DNA of 64,000 nucleotides from Microbacterium thalli (GCF_028737325.1 NZ_JAQZCH010000002.1:248001-312000), one strand, 5' to 3'. Counted from the stretch's first letter, positions 1 to 9,249 are shown. Notes: generated by a model not told the origin, from the letters alone. Translations and numbers: made by a program.

Positions 1-132
1 CGACCCATGTGGTGATGGTACGCCGCACGGTCGCTGAGCCACTGTCGATTACCGTGGACGGATGCGACTTCTCGGGCACCGACATGGATTCTCCGCCGCC
101 GGGCTCGACCACACCGCCGCACGTCCGATCGC
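1..132. other. Upstream flank of the GH65 gene
   Basis: No gene is supported here. Plus frame 2 stays open from the window edge to a TGA at 35-37 and could be the last 11 codons of a gene outside the window. GH65 phosphorylases often follow a beta-phosphoglucomutase-type HAD gene, so that is a possible identity, but the residues visible are too few to recognise. No TAnnnT hexamer or Shine-Dalgarno sequence is placed convincingly before position 133. Confidence 0.3.
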
Positions 133-2502
133 ATGAGCGGCTCGTATCCGTTCACGGTCGACCCGTGGAGCATCGGCCTGTCGGGCATCGATACGTCTCA
201 GCTGATGCATCGCGAGTCGGTCTTCGCGCTGTCCAACGGGCACATCGGCTGGCGGGGAAACCTCGACGAGGGCGATCCACGCGGCATCCCCGGGACGTAC
301 CTGAACGGCGTCTTCGAGGAGTATCCGATGCCCTATGCCGAGGACGGCTACGGTTACCCCGAGGACGGCCAGCACGTCATCAACGTGTCCAACGGTCAGA
401 TCCTCCGATTGCTGCTCGACGACGAACCGTTCGACGTGCGGCGCGGGACGCTGGCACGACACGACCAGCGCCTGGACTTCCGGGCCGGCACGCTGCACCG
501 CCACGTCGAGTGGACGTCGCCCGCAGGCCGCGCGGTTCGCGTTCGTTCCACCCGGCTCGTCTCTCTCTCACATCGATCCGTCGCCGCGGTCCGCTACGAG
601 GTCGAGGCGATGGATGCGCCCGTCACGGCGACCGTTCAGTCGGAGCTCGTGGCGAACGAGGCCATCCCCGACGCGCATCCCGAAGCGCGCGTCCAGCGGA
701 CGGTCGATGCTCCGCTCGACGGCGTCGAGCACGTCGTGCTCGGGTCCGCGGCGACCCTCGTGCACCGCACCCGCACGAGCAGCCAAGGCATCGCTGTGAC
801 GATGGACCACAGGGTGGCGACGTCGGGTTCGACCGACCCCGACGTCGGCACGGAGGTCTCGGCTGACCTGGCCCGCACCACGATCAGTGTTCGTCTGGAG
901 CCCGGCGAGCGGCTCGAGATCGTCAAATTCATCGGGCACGAGTGGGCCGACGGCGTGTCCGTCGCGGGCTTGCGCGATCGCGCCGAGGGCGCCGTGGCCG
1001 ACGCCGTGCGAGACGGCTGGAACGGGCTCGCAGAGCAGCAACGAGCGCGACTGGACGAGTACTGGGCGTGCGCGGACGTCCGGGTGGACGGAGAACCGAA
1101 GCTGCAGCAGGCGGTCCGGTTCGCCCTCTTCCACATCTTCCAGGCGGCTGCGCGCGCCGAGCTGCGGTCGGTGCCCGGAAAGGGCCTGACCGGCGCGGGA
1201 TACGACGGTCACACGTTCTGGGACTTCGAAGCCTTCGTCCTGCCGGTCTTGACGTCGACCGCGCCGCGCGCCGCCGAGCAAGCCCTCCGTTGGCGTCACT
1301 CCACGCTCGATCACGCCCGCCGCCGCGCCCGCTTGCTGGGCCTCGCGGGTGCGGCCTTCCCCTGGCGGACGATCGACGGCCGCGAGAGCTCCGGCTACTG
1401 GCCGGCGAGCACCATCGCGTTCCATCTGAACGCCGATATCGCTTTCGCCGCCCTGCATTACGTCCGGGCGACCGGCGACCGGGCCTTCGAGCGCGATGCA
1501 GGACTGGAGATCCTGGTCGAGACCGCTCGTTTGTGGATGTCGCTGGGCCACCACGACGCCGACGGACGGTTCCACATCGACGGCGTCACCGGACCCGACG
1601 AGTACTCGGCCATGGTGGACGACAACGTCTACACAAACCTGATGGCTCGGCTGAACCTCGACGGGGCCGCCGCCACGGCGCGCCGCCACCCTGACGTGGC
1701 CGATACGCTCGGCGTCGGCCCGGATGAGATCGACCAGTGGGCGGCGACGGCATCCGCCATGACCGTCCCGTTCGACGCCGCGCGACAGATTCACCCGCAG
1801 TTCGCGGGCTTCACCGACAAACAGCACTGGGACTTCGACGGCACATCCCCCGACCAGTACCCGCTGCAGGAGCACTTCCCCTACTTCGACCTGTATCGAA
1901 AGCAGGTCGTCAAACAAGCCGACCTCGTGCTGGCGTTGTATCTCGCCGGCGACGCGTTCACGGCCACGGAGAAGGAGCGCGCGTTCGCCTACTACGAGGC
2001 CCTCACCGTCCGGGACTCCTCGCTCTCGGCCGCGGTGCAGGCGGTGATCGCCGCTGAGGTCGGGCACCTGGAACTCGCCGCCGATTATCTCGCCGAGACG
2101 GCCACGATCGACCTTCACGACCTGCACGAGAACACCGATGCCGGGCTCCACCTGGCCTCCCTCGCCGGCATCTGGCTGGCACTGACCGCCGGGTTCGGCG
2201 GGATGCGCGACAGCGAGAACGGTCTCCGCTTCGCCCCGCGCCTCCCCTCTCAGCTGACACGGATCGCCTTCGGTGTCCGTATCGACGGGCAGACGCTCCA
2301 TCTCGACATCACGCCGGCCGCGACGGTGTATCTGCTCAGCGACGGCCCGACGCGATCCATCCGGCACTTCGACGAGACCCTCGTACTGTCCCCCGGCCAC
2401 CCGACGACCGTGCCGACTCCCCCGCTGCCCGCCGTCGGTCCCCGGCCGACCCAACCGCCGGGCCGCGCGCCGCGCGACTTCACCGCAGCCTTCGCGGACT
2501 GA
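133..2502 (+). CDS. Glycoside hydrolase family 65 disaccharide phosphorylase
   Basis: 789 aa, a normal GH65 length. The family phosphorolyses alpha-glucobioses (maltose, trehalose, kojibiose, nigerose) to beta-glucose-1-phosphate and glucose in the cytoplasm. Visible signatures: an N-terminal beta-sandwich region (about 1-290), HTFWDFEAFVLP in the (alpha/alpha)6 barrel, GVTGPDEY with the expected general acid Glu490, and KQADLVLALYL, which matches the phosphate-loop region. The C-terminal small beta-domain ends in a Pro-rich tail. ATG 133 is the only ATG between the in-frame stop at 13-15 and the conserved N-terminus. No phosphoglucomutase or sugar transporter lies downstream. The substrate cannot be read from the sequence; hydrolase rather than phosphorylase activity is possible. 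Confidence 0.88.
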   Translation: MSGSYPFTVDPWSIGLSGIDTSQLMHRESVFALSNGHIGWRGNLDEGDPRGIPGTYLNGVFEEYPMPYAEDGYGYPEDGQHVINVSNGQILRLLLDDEPFDVRRGTLARHDQRLDFRAGTLHRHVEWTSPAGRAVRVRSTRLVSLSHRSVAAVRYEVEAMDAPVTATVQSELVANEAIPDAHPEARVQRTVDAPLDGVEHVVLGSAATLVHRTRTSSQGIAVTMDHRVATSGSTDPDVGTEVSADLARTTISVRLEPGERLEIVKFIGHEWADGVSVAGLRDRAEGAVADAVRDGWNGLAEQQRARLDEYWACADVRVDGEPKLQQAVRFALFHIFQAAARAELRSVPGKGLTGAGYDGHTFWDFEAFVLPVLTSTAPRAAEQALRWRHSTLDHARRRARLLGLAGAAFPWRTIDGRESSGYWPASTIAFHLNADIAFAALHYVRATGDRAFERDAGLEILVETARLWMSLGHHDADGRFHIDGVTGPDEYSAMVDDNVYTNLMARLNLDGAAATARRHPDVADTLGVGPDEIDQWAATASAMTVPFDAARQIHPQFAGFTDKQHWDFDGTSPDQYPLQEHFPYFDLYRKQVVKQADLVLALYLAGDAFTATEKERAFAYYEALTVRDSSLSAAVQAVIAAEVGHLELAADYLAETATIDLHDLHENTDAGLHLASLAGIWLALTAGFGGMRDSENGLRFAPRLPSQLTRIAFGVRIDGQTLHLDITPAATVYLLSDGPTRSIRHFDETLVLSPGHPTTVPTPPLPAVGPRPTQPPGRAPRDFTAAFAD

Positions 2503-2533
2503 CCCGTCGACGAGTCCTGCCCCGCGCCTCGCC

Positions 2534-2539
2534 TAGGCT
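2534..2539 (+). promoter_or_regulatory. -10 hexamer for a leaderless AEC transporter mRNA
   Basis: TAGGCT lies 6 nt before GTG 2546. Transcription would start at or next to the start codon, so translation is expected to be leaderless. Confidence 0.6.
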
Positions 2540-2545
2540 CGGAGG

Positions 2546-3463
2546 GTGCAGGTCGTGACCGGGTTCGTCGTGATCGGGGTCGCGATCGTCGTCGGCTACG
2601 TGATCGGGCGCATCGATCTGCTCGGTCCGCATGGCCGCCCCGTGCTGGCGCGACTCATCTTCTTCGTCCTGTCACCATTCCTCATGTTCGTGGTGCTGTC
2701 GCAGGCGGATGTGTCGACGCTGTTCTCCGCACTGCTCCCGGTGTCCGCCATCGCCGCGGTATCGATGTTCCTCGTCTATGCGCTCGTCGCGCGATTCATC
2801 TGGCGCAGGCCCGTCGGCGAGGCGCTCATCGGGATGCTCTCCGCGGGCCAGGTGAACTCCAACAACATCGGCATCCCGCTGTCCCTCTACCTGCTCGGTT
2901 CCGCGGCGCTGCCGGCGCCGGTCATCTTGATGCAACTCATCGTGTTCACCCCGATCACGATGGCGATCCTCGAAGCGGTGACGACGGGTCAGCGCCGAGC
3001 ACTGCCGATCCTTCGCCGCACGTTCGGCAACCCGATCGTCATCGCCTCCCTCGCCGGTGTCGCGGTCTCGGTGAGCCGCCTCGAGCTACCGCCGATCGTC
3101 CTCGACCCCCTGCAGCTCATCGCCGACGCGTGCGTCCCCGTTCTGCTGATCGCCTACGGGATGTCGCTGCACGGGCAGCGTGTGCTCTCGCCTTCGGGTC
3201 GCCGGCGCGACATCCTGCTCGCCAGCGGGCTGAAGCTCGTCGCGATGCCCGTCGTCGCGTGGGCCGTCGCCGCGTTCGCCTTCCGCCTCTCCCCCGAAGA
3301 GATCCTGGCCGTGACGGTGCTCGCCGCGCTCCCCACGGCTCAGAACGTCTTCAACTTCGCCCAGCGCTACGACATCGGCGAGACGATCGCCCGGGACACC
3401 GTTTTCCTGACGACACTCGGCTGCGTCCCCATCCTCATCGGTGCGACCGTTCTGCTCGGCTGA
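2546..3463 (+). CDS. AEC-family (auxin efflux carrier-like) permease
   Basis: 305 aa integral membrane protein with about ten hydrophobic helices in two five-helix halves, the architecture of AEC/BASS-fold secondary transporters. The short motif QVNSNNIGIPLSLYLLG near residues 100-115 matches the conserved N/G/P-rich part of the first half, and PTAQNVFNFAQRYD near the end is the matching part of the second half. Family members export or import malate, other carboxylates or similar anions; the substrate is unknown. The GTG start is favoured because TAGGCT ends 6 nt upstream. It stands alone between the GH65 and HdeD genes. Confidence 0.85.
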   Translation: MQVVTGFVVIGVAIVVGYVIGRIDLLGPHGRPVLARLIFFVLSPFLMFVVLSQADVSTLFSALLPVSAIAAVSMFLVYALVARFIWRRPVGEALIGMLSAGQVNSNNIGIPLSLYLLGSAALPAPVILMQLIVFTPITMAILEAVTTGQRRALPILRRTFGNPIVIASLAGVAVSVSRLELPPIVLDPLQLIADACVPVLLIAYGMSLHGQRVLSPSGRRRDILLASGLKLVAMPVVAWAVAAFAFRLSPEEILAVTVLAALPTAQNVFNFAQRYDIGETIARDTVFLTTLGCVPILIGATVLLG

Positions 3464-3537
3464 TCATGTCGCCGCCACCCGCGGTGGGCTAGCGTGAGGC
3501 GTGGCGGGGCGTGCGCCTCGCAGAAGGAGGCCTGACC

Positions 3538-4089
3538 ATGTCCCACATCGACGGCACTGCCCGGACATTCGTGAAGTCGCTGCGCACGGCGTTCATCGTG
3601 GGCGGCATCCTCTCGATCATCCTCGGCATCCTCATCCTGATCTGGCCCGGGCGCACCGCTCAGGTCGCGACCGGGATCATCGCCGCCTACACTATCGTCG
3701 CCGGCATCGTGTATCTGGCGCTCGGGATCTTCTCGCGCACCAAGGGCGGCTGGTCGCGCCTGGGGCACATCGCGCTCGGCGCCCTGTTCGTGATCGTCGG
3801 CGTGGTCGCTTTCGCCAACCTCGCCGCATTCACGGCCTCGTTCGCCATCTTCCTCGGTGTCCTCGTCGGCATCCTCTGGATCATCGAGGGCGCGGTCTCG
3901 CTCTCGGTGGTCGGCCAGTCGAGCTCGCGCGGGTGGACGATCGCCTTCGCCGTCCTGTCGATCATCGCCGGCGTGATGCTGCTCTTCTCGCCGCTCTGGG
4001 GAGCCTTCGTCCTGTGGTGGCTCCTGGGCATCTCGGCCTTCGCCCTCGGCATCGTGAACATCGTCCGCGGGCTCTCGTTCCGCCCCTAG
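3538..4089 (+). CDS. HdeD family (DUF308) membrane protein
   Basis: 183 aa with six predicted membrane helices as three hairpins, typical of HdeD/DUF308 proteins. E. coli HdeD supports acid resistance at high cell density; the actinobacterial members are uncharacterised. I place the start at ATG 3538 because AAGGAGG at 3524-3530 sits 7 nt upstream; a longer frame from GTG 3511 would place this Shine-Dalgarno inside the gene. The N-terminus MSHIDGTARTFVKSLR is followed directly by the first helix. The gene is convergent with the S9 peptidase, with only 7 nt between them. Confidence 0.82.
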   Translation: MSHIDGTARTFVKSLRTAFIVGGILSIILGILILIWPGRTAQVATGIIAAYTIVAGIVYLALGIFSRTKGGWSRLGHIALGALFVIVGVVAFANLAAFTASFAIFLGVLVGILWIIEGAVSLSVVGQSSSRGWTIAFAVLSIIAGVMLLFSPLWGAFVLWWLLGISAFALGIVNIVRGLSFRP

Positions 4090-4096
4090 GCCGGGA

Positions 4097-6085
4097 TCAG
4101 ACGGGCAGGTAGCGCGACCACCACTCGAGAATCGCCTCGAACCGCTCGACGCGGTGCCGGGGGCGGCCGGCTCGGGTGAGCTCGTGGTCCTCCCCCGGGA
4201 ACACCAGCAGCTCCGCCACGGTGCCGTTGCGGCGGAGCGCGGTGTAGTACCGCGTCGCCTGCTCGAGCGGGCACCGGAAGTCGAGCTCCGAGTGGATGAC
4301 GAGCGTCGGCGTGGTCACCCGGTCGACGACCGCCATCGGACTCTGACGCTCGATCGCGTCCGGGTCCGTGCCGACGTACTCATCGCCGAAGAACGAGCCG
4401 ATGTCGCTCGTGCCCTGGAACGTGGCCGGGTCGAGGAATCCCCGCTCCACGATGGCACCGGCGAAGCGGTCATCGTGGGCGATCGTCCACGCGGTGAGGT
4501 AGCCGCCGTACGATCCGCCCATGACGCCGACACGATCTCCGTCGAGGCGGGTGTCGGCTGCGATTGCGCCGTCCAGGAAGGCGAGGACGTCGACGAGATC
4601 GTCGGTGCCCATGCGGCCGCGGATGCTGCGCCCGTGAGCGCGCCCGTAGCCGGCACTCCCCCGCGGGTTGCAGAACACCACGGCATAGCCGGCGTCGACG
4701 AGCACCTGCGTCTCGTCGAACAGATGCACGCCGTAGGACGCATAGGGGCCGCCGTGGATCTGCAGCAGCACCGGGAACGGTCCGTCACCGGCGGGCGTGG
4801 CGACCCATCCGTGCACCGGGTAACCCTCGGGACCGGGAACCTCGATGGCCCGCGGTACGACGAAGCCGCGGGCAGCAGCCGCGTCGCCGAACGTCGTGAC
4901 GAGCCGCGCGTCGACGCCATCGGCGTCGAGCAGCAGGATCTCGCCCGCGGAGCGGTTGGTGGCGACGGCGCAGACGATGCGCTCCCCCGCGCGGTCTGCC
5001 CCGTGCCCGTTCACTTCGAGACCGCCGCGGAGGCGCGTCACCGTCCCGGTGCGGGTGACGCGGAGCAGCTCGAGCTCCCCGCGCGTGCGGTTCTGGACGA
5101 GGAAATCGTCGCCGACCGGGGTGATGTGCGAACCGACCTCGCCGAGGTCGATGCTCTCGTCGTCGGTGAGGCGGCGGGGCTCGCCGTCCTCGACGAGGAA
5201 CAGTCCGACGCCCGGAGCGACGAAGTCGACGCCCGTCGGACCGGGGTCCGAAGCCAGCAGGGCGATCGAGCCGTCGTCCGCGACCGAGACGTCGCTGATC
5301 GAGAGAACCGCCGGAAGCACCTCGCGCGAGCCCGACCCGTTCACGCGGACAGCGATCAGCGGAGTCCGCAGGTCGCGCCGTTCCGCCTCGATGGCATCGA
5401 CCACCGTGAGGATCTCGTCGCCGTCACGGGTGAAGACCACGCCGTCGTGCGAGTGCGGACCGTCCGTCAGCTGGATGGCGCGGTTCTTCGCCCCGCTCGC
5501 CGTCGACGCGCCGTCGGCGCCGAGAGCGGGCGCCGCCTCGTAGACCGGCTCGGCCCCGAGGTCGGGCACGTCCACGACGAAAACGTGCGCGGGGCGATCG
5601 AGGATGTAGCCGATGCCGTTGGCGTGCCAGCGGATGCCGGTGATGCGGCGGGGTGACTCGGCCTCGGGCGTCAGCCCGTCGACGGTCCCGTAGCGACCAG
5701 CCTCGGGCACGCGAGCGGTGAAGGCGATCCGGCGCCCGGACGGGTCCCAGGCGAACGACGAGACACCCAGTGGCGCATCGGTGACGCGGAGGACCTCGGA
5801 ACCCGTCGCCGTGACCAGGTGAACCTGCGCCTTGCCGCGGTCGTCCGCGCGCAGGAACGCGACGACGGTGCCGTCGGGCGACAGCCGCGGCGTCGTGTCC
5901 GCGGTCCCCCGCGTCAGTCGCTCGACGTTCCCGCCGGGCAGCTCGATGCGCCAGAGCTGGCCGACATTGCGGTTGGCGGCGATATCGGGCCGCGACGTCG
6001 CGAACACGGCGAACGATCCATCGGGGGCGACCGTGGGCCGCCCGACCGCGATGAGGGCTTCGATGTCCTCGGCGCGCACGGTCAC
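4097..6085 (-). CDS. S9 family prolyl oligopeptidase / acylaminoacyl-peptidase
   Basis: 662 aa cytoplasmic serine peptidase. An N-terminal seven-bladed beta-propeller with TolB/WD40-like strands (about 1-400) is followed by an alpha/beta-hydrolase domain. The nucleophile is Ser525 in GGSYGGY, Asp602 is in HSELDFRCP and His634 is in GEDHELTR, a complete S9C triad. The family removes N-acylated or unblocked residues from short peptides. GTG 6085 overlaps the TGA of the upstream SDR gene as GTGA, so the two are probably one transcript with coupled translation. Its partners and peptide specificity cannot be predicted. Confidence 0.9.
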   Translation of the reverse strand: MTVRAEDIEALIAVGRPTVAPDGSFAVFATSRPDIAANRNVGQLWRIELPGGNVERLTRGTADTTPRLSPDGTVVAFLRADDRGKAQVHLVTATGSEVLRVTDAPLGVSSFAWDPSGRRIAFTARVPEAGRYGTVDGLTPEAESPRRITGIRWHANGIGYILDRPAHVFVVDVPDLGAEPVYEAAPALGADGASTASGAKNRAIQLTDGPHSHDGVVFTRDGDEILTVVDAIEAERRDLRTPLIAVRVNGSGSREVLPAVLSISDVSVADDGSIALLASDPGPTGVDFVAPGVGLFLVEDGEPRRLTDDESIDLGEVGSHITPVGDDFLVQNRTRGELELLRVTRTGTVTRLRGGLEVNGHGADRAGERIVCAVATNRSAGEILLLDADGVDARLVTTFGDAAAARGFVVPRAIEVPGPEGYPVHGWVATPAGDGPFPVLLQIHGGPYASYGVHLFDETQVLVDAGYAVVFCNPRGSAGYGRAHGRSIRGRMGTDDLVDVLAFLDGAIAADTRLDGDRVGVMGGSYGGYLTAWTIAHDDRFAGAIVERGFLDPATFQGTSDIGSFFGDEYVGTDPDAIERQSPMAVVDRVTTPTLVIHSELDFRCPLEQATRYYTALRRNGTVAELLVFPGEDHELTRAGRPRHRVERFEAILEWWSRYLPV

Positions 6086-6846
6086 TCGCCGCCGAAGGAC
6101 GAGATGTCGCCGACGAGCCGCGTGTGATCGGCGGGGATCGGCTCGACCGCCGCCAGCGCGATCTCCGCGGCGAACTCCGAGACGTTGTAGAGCTTGCCGG
6201 CAGACTCCCGACGGGTCGCGATCGCACCGGGGTTCGCGCGCTCCAGGAGCGTTGCAGTGATGGTGCCCTCGATCATGTCGCCCGACACGACGACGAATCC
6301 GATGCCGCGCTCGGAGAGCTCACCGACGCGCTCGCGCAGCGCGTCCTCACCGGCGCGCTTCGACAGGGCGACCGCCTCGTACTCGGGCATGGTCGGGGTG
6401 GTCCGGATGAAGTGCGCCTGGTGACTGGTCACGAATACGACGCGCGAACCGTCTTCGAGCAGCGGCAGCGCCGACTCGAGGGTGCCGACCTGCGCGTCGC
6501 GGTTGAGCGCGAGGGCGTAATCCTCCGCCATCCCACCCTCCATCCCGCCGGACGCGTTGAGCACGAGCAGGTCGAGGTGGCCGAAGGTCTCGCGGACGGC
6601 GGCGAACATCTCGTCGACAGACGCGCGGTCGGTGAGGTCGGCCCCGACAACGAGCACCTCGACGCCGAGTTCGCGCAGCTCTGCGGCGAGCTTCTCGGCG
6701 CGCGGGGCCTTGTTGCGGAAGTTGATGACCACGTTCGCGCCTGCCTGCGCCAGATAGCGCGCCGTGTCCGCGCCGATGCCGCGGGACGATCCCGTCACCA
6801 GTGCCGTGCGACCGCTGAGAGTTCCGGCGGGAAGGGGCTGAGTCAT
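6082..6846 (-). CDS. SDR family oxidoreductase
   Basis: 254 aa classical short-chain dehydrogenase/reductase. The nucleotide-binding motif TGSSRGIG is near residues 16-23, the acidic NADP/NAD region follows, NASGG replaces the usual NNAG, and the Ser-Tyr-Lys set appears as VTSHQAHF, then YEAVALSKRAGEDALRE. It begins at ATG 6846, with AGGAG about 8 nt upstream. A TAGGCT hexamer at 6903-6908 on the minus strand would give a leader of about 50 nt. The gene is the first of the SDR-S9 pair. The substrate is unknown; N-terminal similarity to 3-oxoacyl-ACP reductases is only a family resemblance. Confidence 0.85.
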   Translation of the reverse strand: MTQPLPAGTLSGRTALVTGSSRGIGADTARYLAQAGANVVINFRNKAPRAEKLAAELRELGVEVLVVGADLTDRASVDEMFAAVRETFGHLDLLVLNASGGMEGGMAEDYALALNRDAQVGTLESALPLLEDGSRVVFVTSHQAHFIRTTPTMPEYEAVALSKRAGEDALRERVGELSERGIGFVVVSGDMIEGTITATLLERANPGAIATRRESAGKLYNVSEFAAEIALAAVEPIPADHTRLVGDISSFGGE

Positions 6847-6902
6847 GAGGGCGCTCCTGCAACGAAGTGGGCTCGGGCACGGCGGATCGCCGGCACCGCA
6901 CG

Positions 6903-6908
6903 AGCCTA
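6903..6908 (-). promoter_or_regulatory. Candidate -10 for the SDR-S9 operon
   Basis: TAGGCT on the minus strand, 56 nt before ATG 6846. This start has both a leader and a Shine-Dalgarno, unlike many in this window. Confidence 0.4.
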
Positions 6909-6937
6909 TCAACCGCCTTCCGCGCACCCCCGACTGG

Positions 6938-6943
6938 TAGATT
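6938..6943 (+). promoter_or_regulatory. Candidate -10 for the NfeD-SPFH-GDPD operon
   Basis: TAGATT, 24 nt before ATG 6968, leaving a short leader that carries AAGGAG. Confidence 0.45.
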
Positions 6944-6967
6944 CGAGGCAGGGACGAAGGAGCGCCG

Positions 6968-7453
6968 ATGTTGCCCGATCTCACGCAGTACCTCTGGATA
7001 GCGTGGCTCGTGCTGGCCCTGATCTTCGTGATCGTCGAGCTGCTGACGCTCGAGTTCACCTTCCTGATGCTCGCCGGCGGCACGCTCATCGGCGGGCTCG
7101 GAGCGAACCTCCTGTCGGCGCCCTGGTGGCTGCAAGTCGGCGCGGCCGCGGCCGTCTCCGCCCTGCTCCTGTTCACGATCCGGCCGCTGCTGTTACGGGT
7201 GCTCCATCGCAACAGCGCGCACATCCCCACCAACGTCGACGCCCTCGCAGGTATCGGCGCCCGCGTCCTCGTGCCGTTCGTCGACGGGGCCGGTTCGGTG
7301 AAGCTCGACAACGGCGAGACCTGGACTGCTCGCCTGGCGGACGGCCAACCCTCCGCCGAGGTCGGTGCGCGCCTCGTCGTGCGCGCCGTCCGCGGAGCGA
7401 CCGTCGAGGTGGGCGCTCCCGTCCCCGATCCGAAGGAGAACACCCATGGTTGA
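6968..7453 (+). CDS. NfeD family membrane protein
   Basis: 161 aa short-form NfeD: three or four hydrophobic helices in about residues 8-75, then a soluble OB-fold (about 90-155; IGARVLVPFVDGAGSVKL). NfeD proteins are encoded next to SPFH/stomatin genes and are thought to act with them in membrane microdomains. That fits here: the SPFH gene starts inside the last codons of this one (ATG 7446 versus TGA 7451-7453). Start ATG 6968 has AAGGAG 7-8 nt upstream. Its biochemical role is not established; this short form lacks the ClpP-like protease domain of long NfeD proteins. Confidence 0.85.
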   Translation: MLPDLTQYLWIAWLVLALIFVIVELLTLEFTFLMLAGGTLIGGLGANLLSAPWWLQVGAAAAVSALLLFTIRPLLLRVLHRNSAHIPTNVDALAGIGARVLVPFVDGAGSVKLDNGETWTARLADGQPSAEVGARLVVRAVRGATVEVGAPVPDPKENTHG

Positions 7454-8372
7454 CGTCGGCGCTTTCGTCGGACAGATCTTCGTGATCGTCCTGCTCGTCG
7501 TGCTCGCGATCTTCGTGATCGTCGTGCTGTTCCGCGCCATCCGCATCATCCCTCAGGCGTACGCCGGCGTGGTCGAGCGGCTCGGACGTTACCAGCGCAC
7601 GTTGTCGCCGGGTCTGAACCTGTTGGTGCCCTTCATCGACCGCGTCCTCCCCCTGGTCGACATGCGCGAGCAGGTGGTGTCGTTCCCGCCGCAGCCCGTC
7701 ATCACCGAGGACAACCTGGTCGTCTCGATCGATACGGTCGTCTACTTCCAGGTGACAGATGCGCGTGCCGCGACGTACGAGATCAACAACTATCTCGGTG
7801 CCGTCGAGCAGCTGACGACCACGACGCTGCGCAACGTCGTCGGCGGGCTCAACCTCGAAGAAGCCCTCACCAGCCGCGACAACATCAACGGCCAGCTGCG
7901 CGTCGTGCTCGACGAGGCGACCGGTAAGTGGGGCATCCGCGTATCACGCGTGGAGCTCAAGGCGATCGACCCGCCCACCTCCATCCAGGACTCGATGGAG
8001 AAGCAGATGCGGGCAGAGCGTGATCGACGTGCCGCCATCCTCACCGCCGAGGGCTCGAAGCAGTCGCAGATCCTCGAGGCCGAAGGGCGCCGACAGGCCG
8101 AGATCCTGAAGGCCGAAGGCGACAAGCAGGCGCAGATCCTGCGGGCCGAAGGAGAGTCCGCTGCGATCCAATCGGTGTTCCAGGCCATCCACGACGGCAA
8201 CCCCGACGACAAGCTGCTCGCATACCAATACCTGCAGACCCTCCCCAAGATCAGCGACAGCGCGTCGAGCAAGCTGTGGATCATCCCGAGCGAATTCACC
8301 GAGGCGTTGAAAGGGATGAGCGCCGGCTTCGCCGGTCGTCGCGACGACCGTCCCGCTCCCCCGACGCCGTGA
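7446..8372 (+). CDS. SPFH/Band 7 domain protein (stomatin/QmcA-like)
   Basis: 308 aa. One N-terminal membrane helix (about 8-30) precedes the SPFH domain (YAGVVERLGRYQRTLSPGLNLLVPFIDRV and onward to about 190). A helical segment follows with tandem EAEGxRQAxILKAEGDKQ units (about 195-240), the oligomerising coiled coil of stomatins. These proteins form cytoplasmic-face scaffolds in membrane microdomains, often with NfeD. The start is ATG 7446 with GAAGGAGA upstream; an upstream in-frame start would only add NfeD-overlapping sequence. The last codons overlap the GDPD start as GTGA. Confidence 0.9.
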   Translation: MVDVGAFVGQIFVIVLLVVLAIFVIVVLFRAIRIIPQAYAGVVERLGRYQRTLSPGLNLLVPFIDRVLPLVDMREQVVSFPPQPVITEDNLVVSIDTVVYFQVTDARAATYEINNYLGAVEQLTTTTLRNVVGGLNLEEALTSRDNINGQLRVVLDEATGKWGIRVSRVELKAIDPPTSIQDSMEKQMRAERDRRAAILTAEGSKQSQILEAEGRRQAEILKAEGDKQAQILRAEGESAAIQSVFQAIHDGNPDDKLLAYQYLQTLPKISDSASSKLWIIPSEFTEALKGMSAGFAGRRDDRPAPPTP

Positions 8373-9139
8373 CGCACCCCTTCTTCTCACCTGCCCGCCC
8401 CCGCGTGCTCGCGCACCGCGGGTTCGTGCCGCCCGACGCGGAGGGCATCGTCGAGAACTCGTTCGCGGCATTCGCGGCGGCCCACGCGGCCGGTGTGGCA
8501 TACGTCGAGTCCGACTGTCACGTCAGCGCCGACGGCACGGTCATCCTGTTCCACGACGCCGACCTCGCGCGTGTGGCCGATGACCGGCGAAGCGTCGCAG
8601 AGGTCGGCGATCGCGAGCTCGAGGCGTTGATGGCCGATCGTGGCGGGCTCATCACGCTGAGCCAGGCGCTCGAGGCATTCCCGACCCTGCGCTTCAACCT
8701 CGACGTCAAGGCCGAGGGCGCGGCCGAGACCGTCGGTCGCGTCATCGCGCCGCACGCCGATCGAGTGCTGCTCACGAGCTTCTCCGAGCGGCGCCGTATC
8801 GCCGCGATGCGTTCGGCCTCGCAGCTCGGCAGCCTGCCGGCGACCTCAGCCGGCACCGTGCGCGTCGCGGCCTTCGTCGTCGCAGCGAGCATCGGTATGC
8901 CATGGTTGATACGCCGCGTATTACGCGGCATCGACGCGATCCAGGTACCCGAGCGACGGGGGCCGGTCCGGGTCGTCTCCCCCCGCCTCATCCACGCGGC
9001 GCATCGCGCCGGCGTCGAGGTGCACGTCTGGACCGTGAACGACGCGGACGACATGCGCCGGTTGCTGGCTGCCGGGGTCGACGGGCTGGTGACGGATCGT
9101 ATCGATCGCGCGCTGGCCGTCATCAACGATTCGCGCTGA
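8369..9139 (+). CDS. Glycerophosphodiester phosphodiesterase
   Basis: 256 aa GDPD-fold enzyme that hydrolyses glycerophosphodiesters to sn-glycerol-3-phosphate and an alcohol. HRG with His16 near the N-terminus, ENSFAAF, the metal/catalytic stretch ESDCHVSADGTVILFHD, NLDVKAE and the C-terminal VHVWTVNDADDMRRLLAAGVDGLVTD are all family hallmarks. No signal peptide, so it is probably cytosolic. GTG 8369 shares bases with the TGA of the SPFH gene, suggesting translational coupling in a membrane-lipid operon with NfeD and SPFH. Confidence 0.9.
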   Translation: MTHPFFSPARPRVLAHRGFVPPDAEGIVENSFAAFAAAHAAGVAYVESDCHVSADGTVILFHDADLARVADDRRSVAEVGDRELEALMADRGGLITLSQALEAFPTLRFNLDVKAEGAAETVGRVIAPHADRVLLTSFSERRRIAAMRSASQLGSLPATSAGTVRVAAFVVAASIGMPWLIRRVLRGIDAIQVPERRGPVRVVSPRLIHAAHRAGVEVHVWTVNDADDMRRLLAAGVDGLVTDRIDRALAVINDSR

Positions 9140-9249
9140 TTACCCCGAGACGCTGAACATCGGCTGTGAAACCCCGCCGACATTCACTCATTCGGATGAT
9201 GCACACAGCCGCGCACGTTACAACTGATAGCCGACGAGAGGACCACACA

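Noticed and set aside
9..866. 285-codon plus-strand ORF overlapping GH65 in another frame
   Set aside because: Arg/Pro-rich translation without family motifs; it is a GC-rich shadow frame of the GH65 gene.
568..2454. 628-codon minus-strand ORF opposite GH65
   Set aside because: Antisense shadow with Arg/Gly/Val-rich, motif-free translation; the plus frame has complete GH65 signatures.
9140..9249. SigR-type promoter before rbpA
   Set aside because: I looked for GGAAT-N18-GTT, as known for Streptomyces rbpA, and did not find a convincing match.
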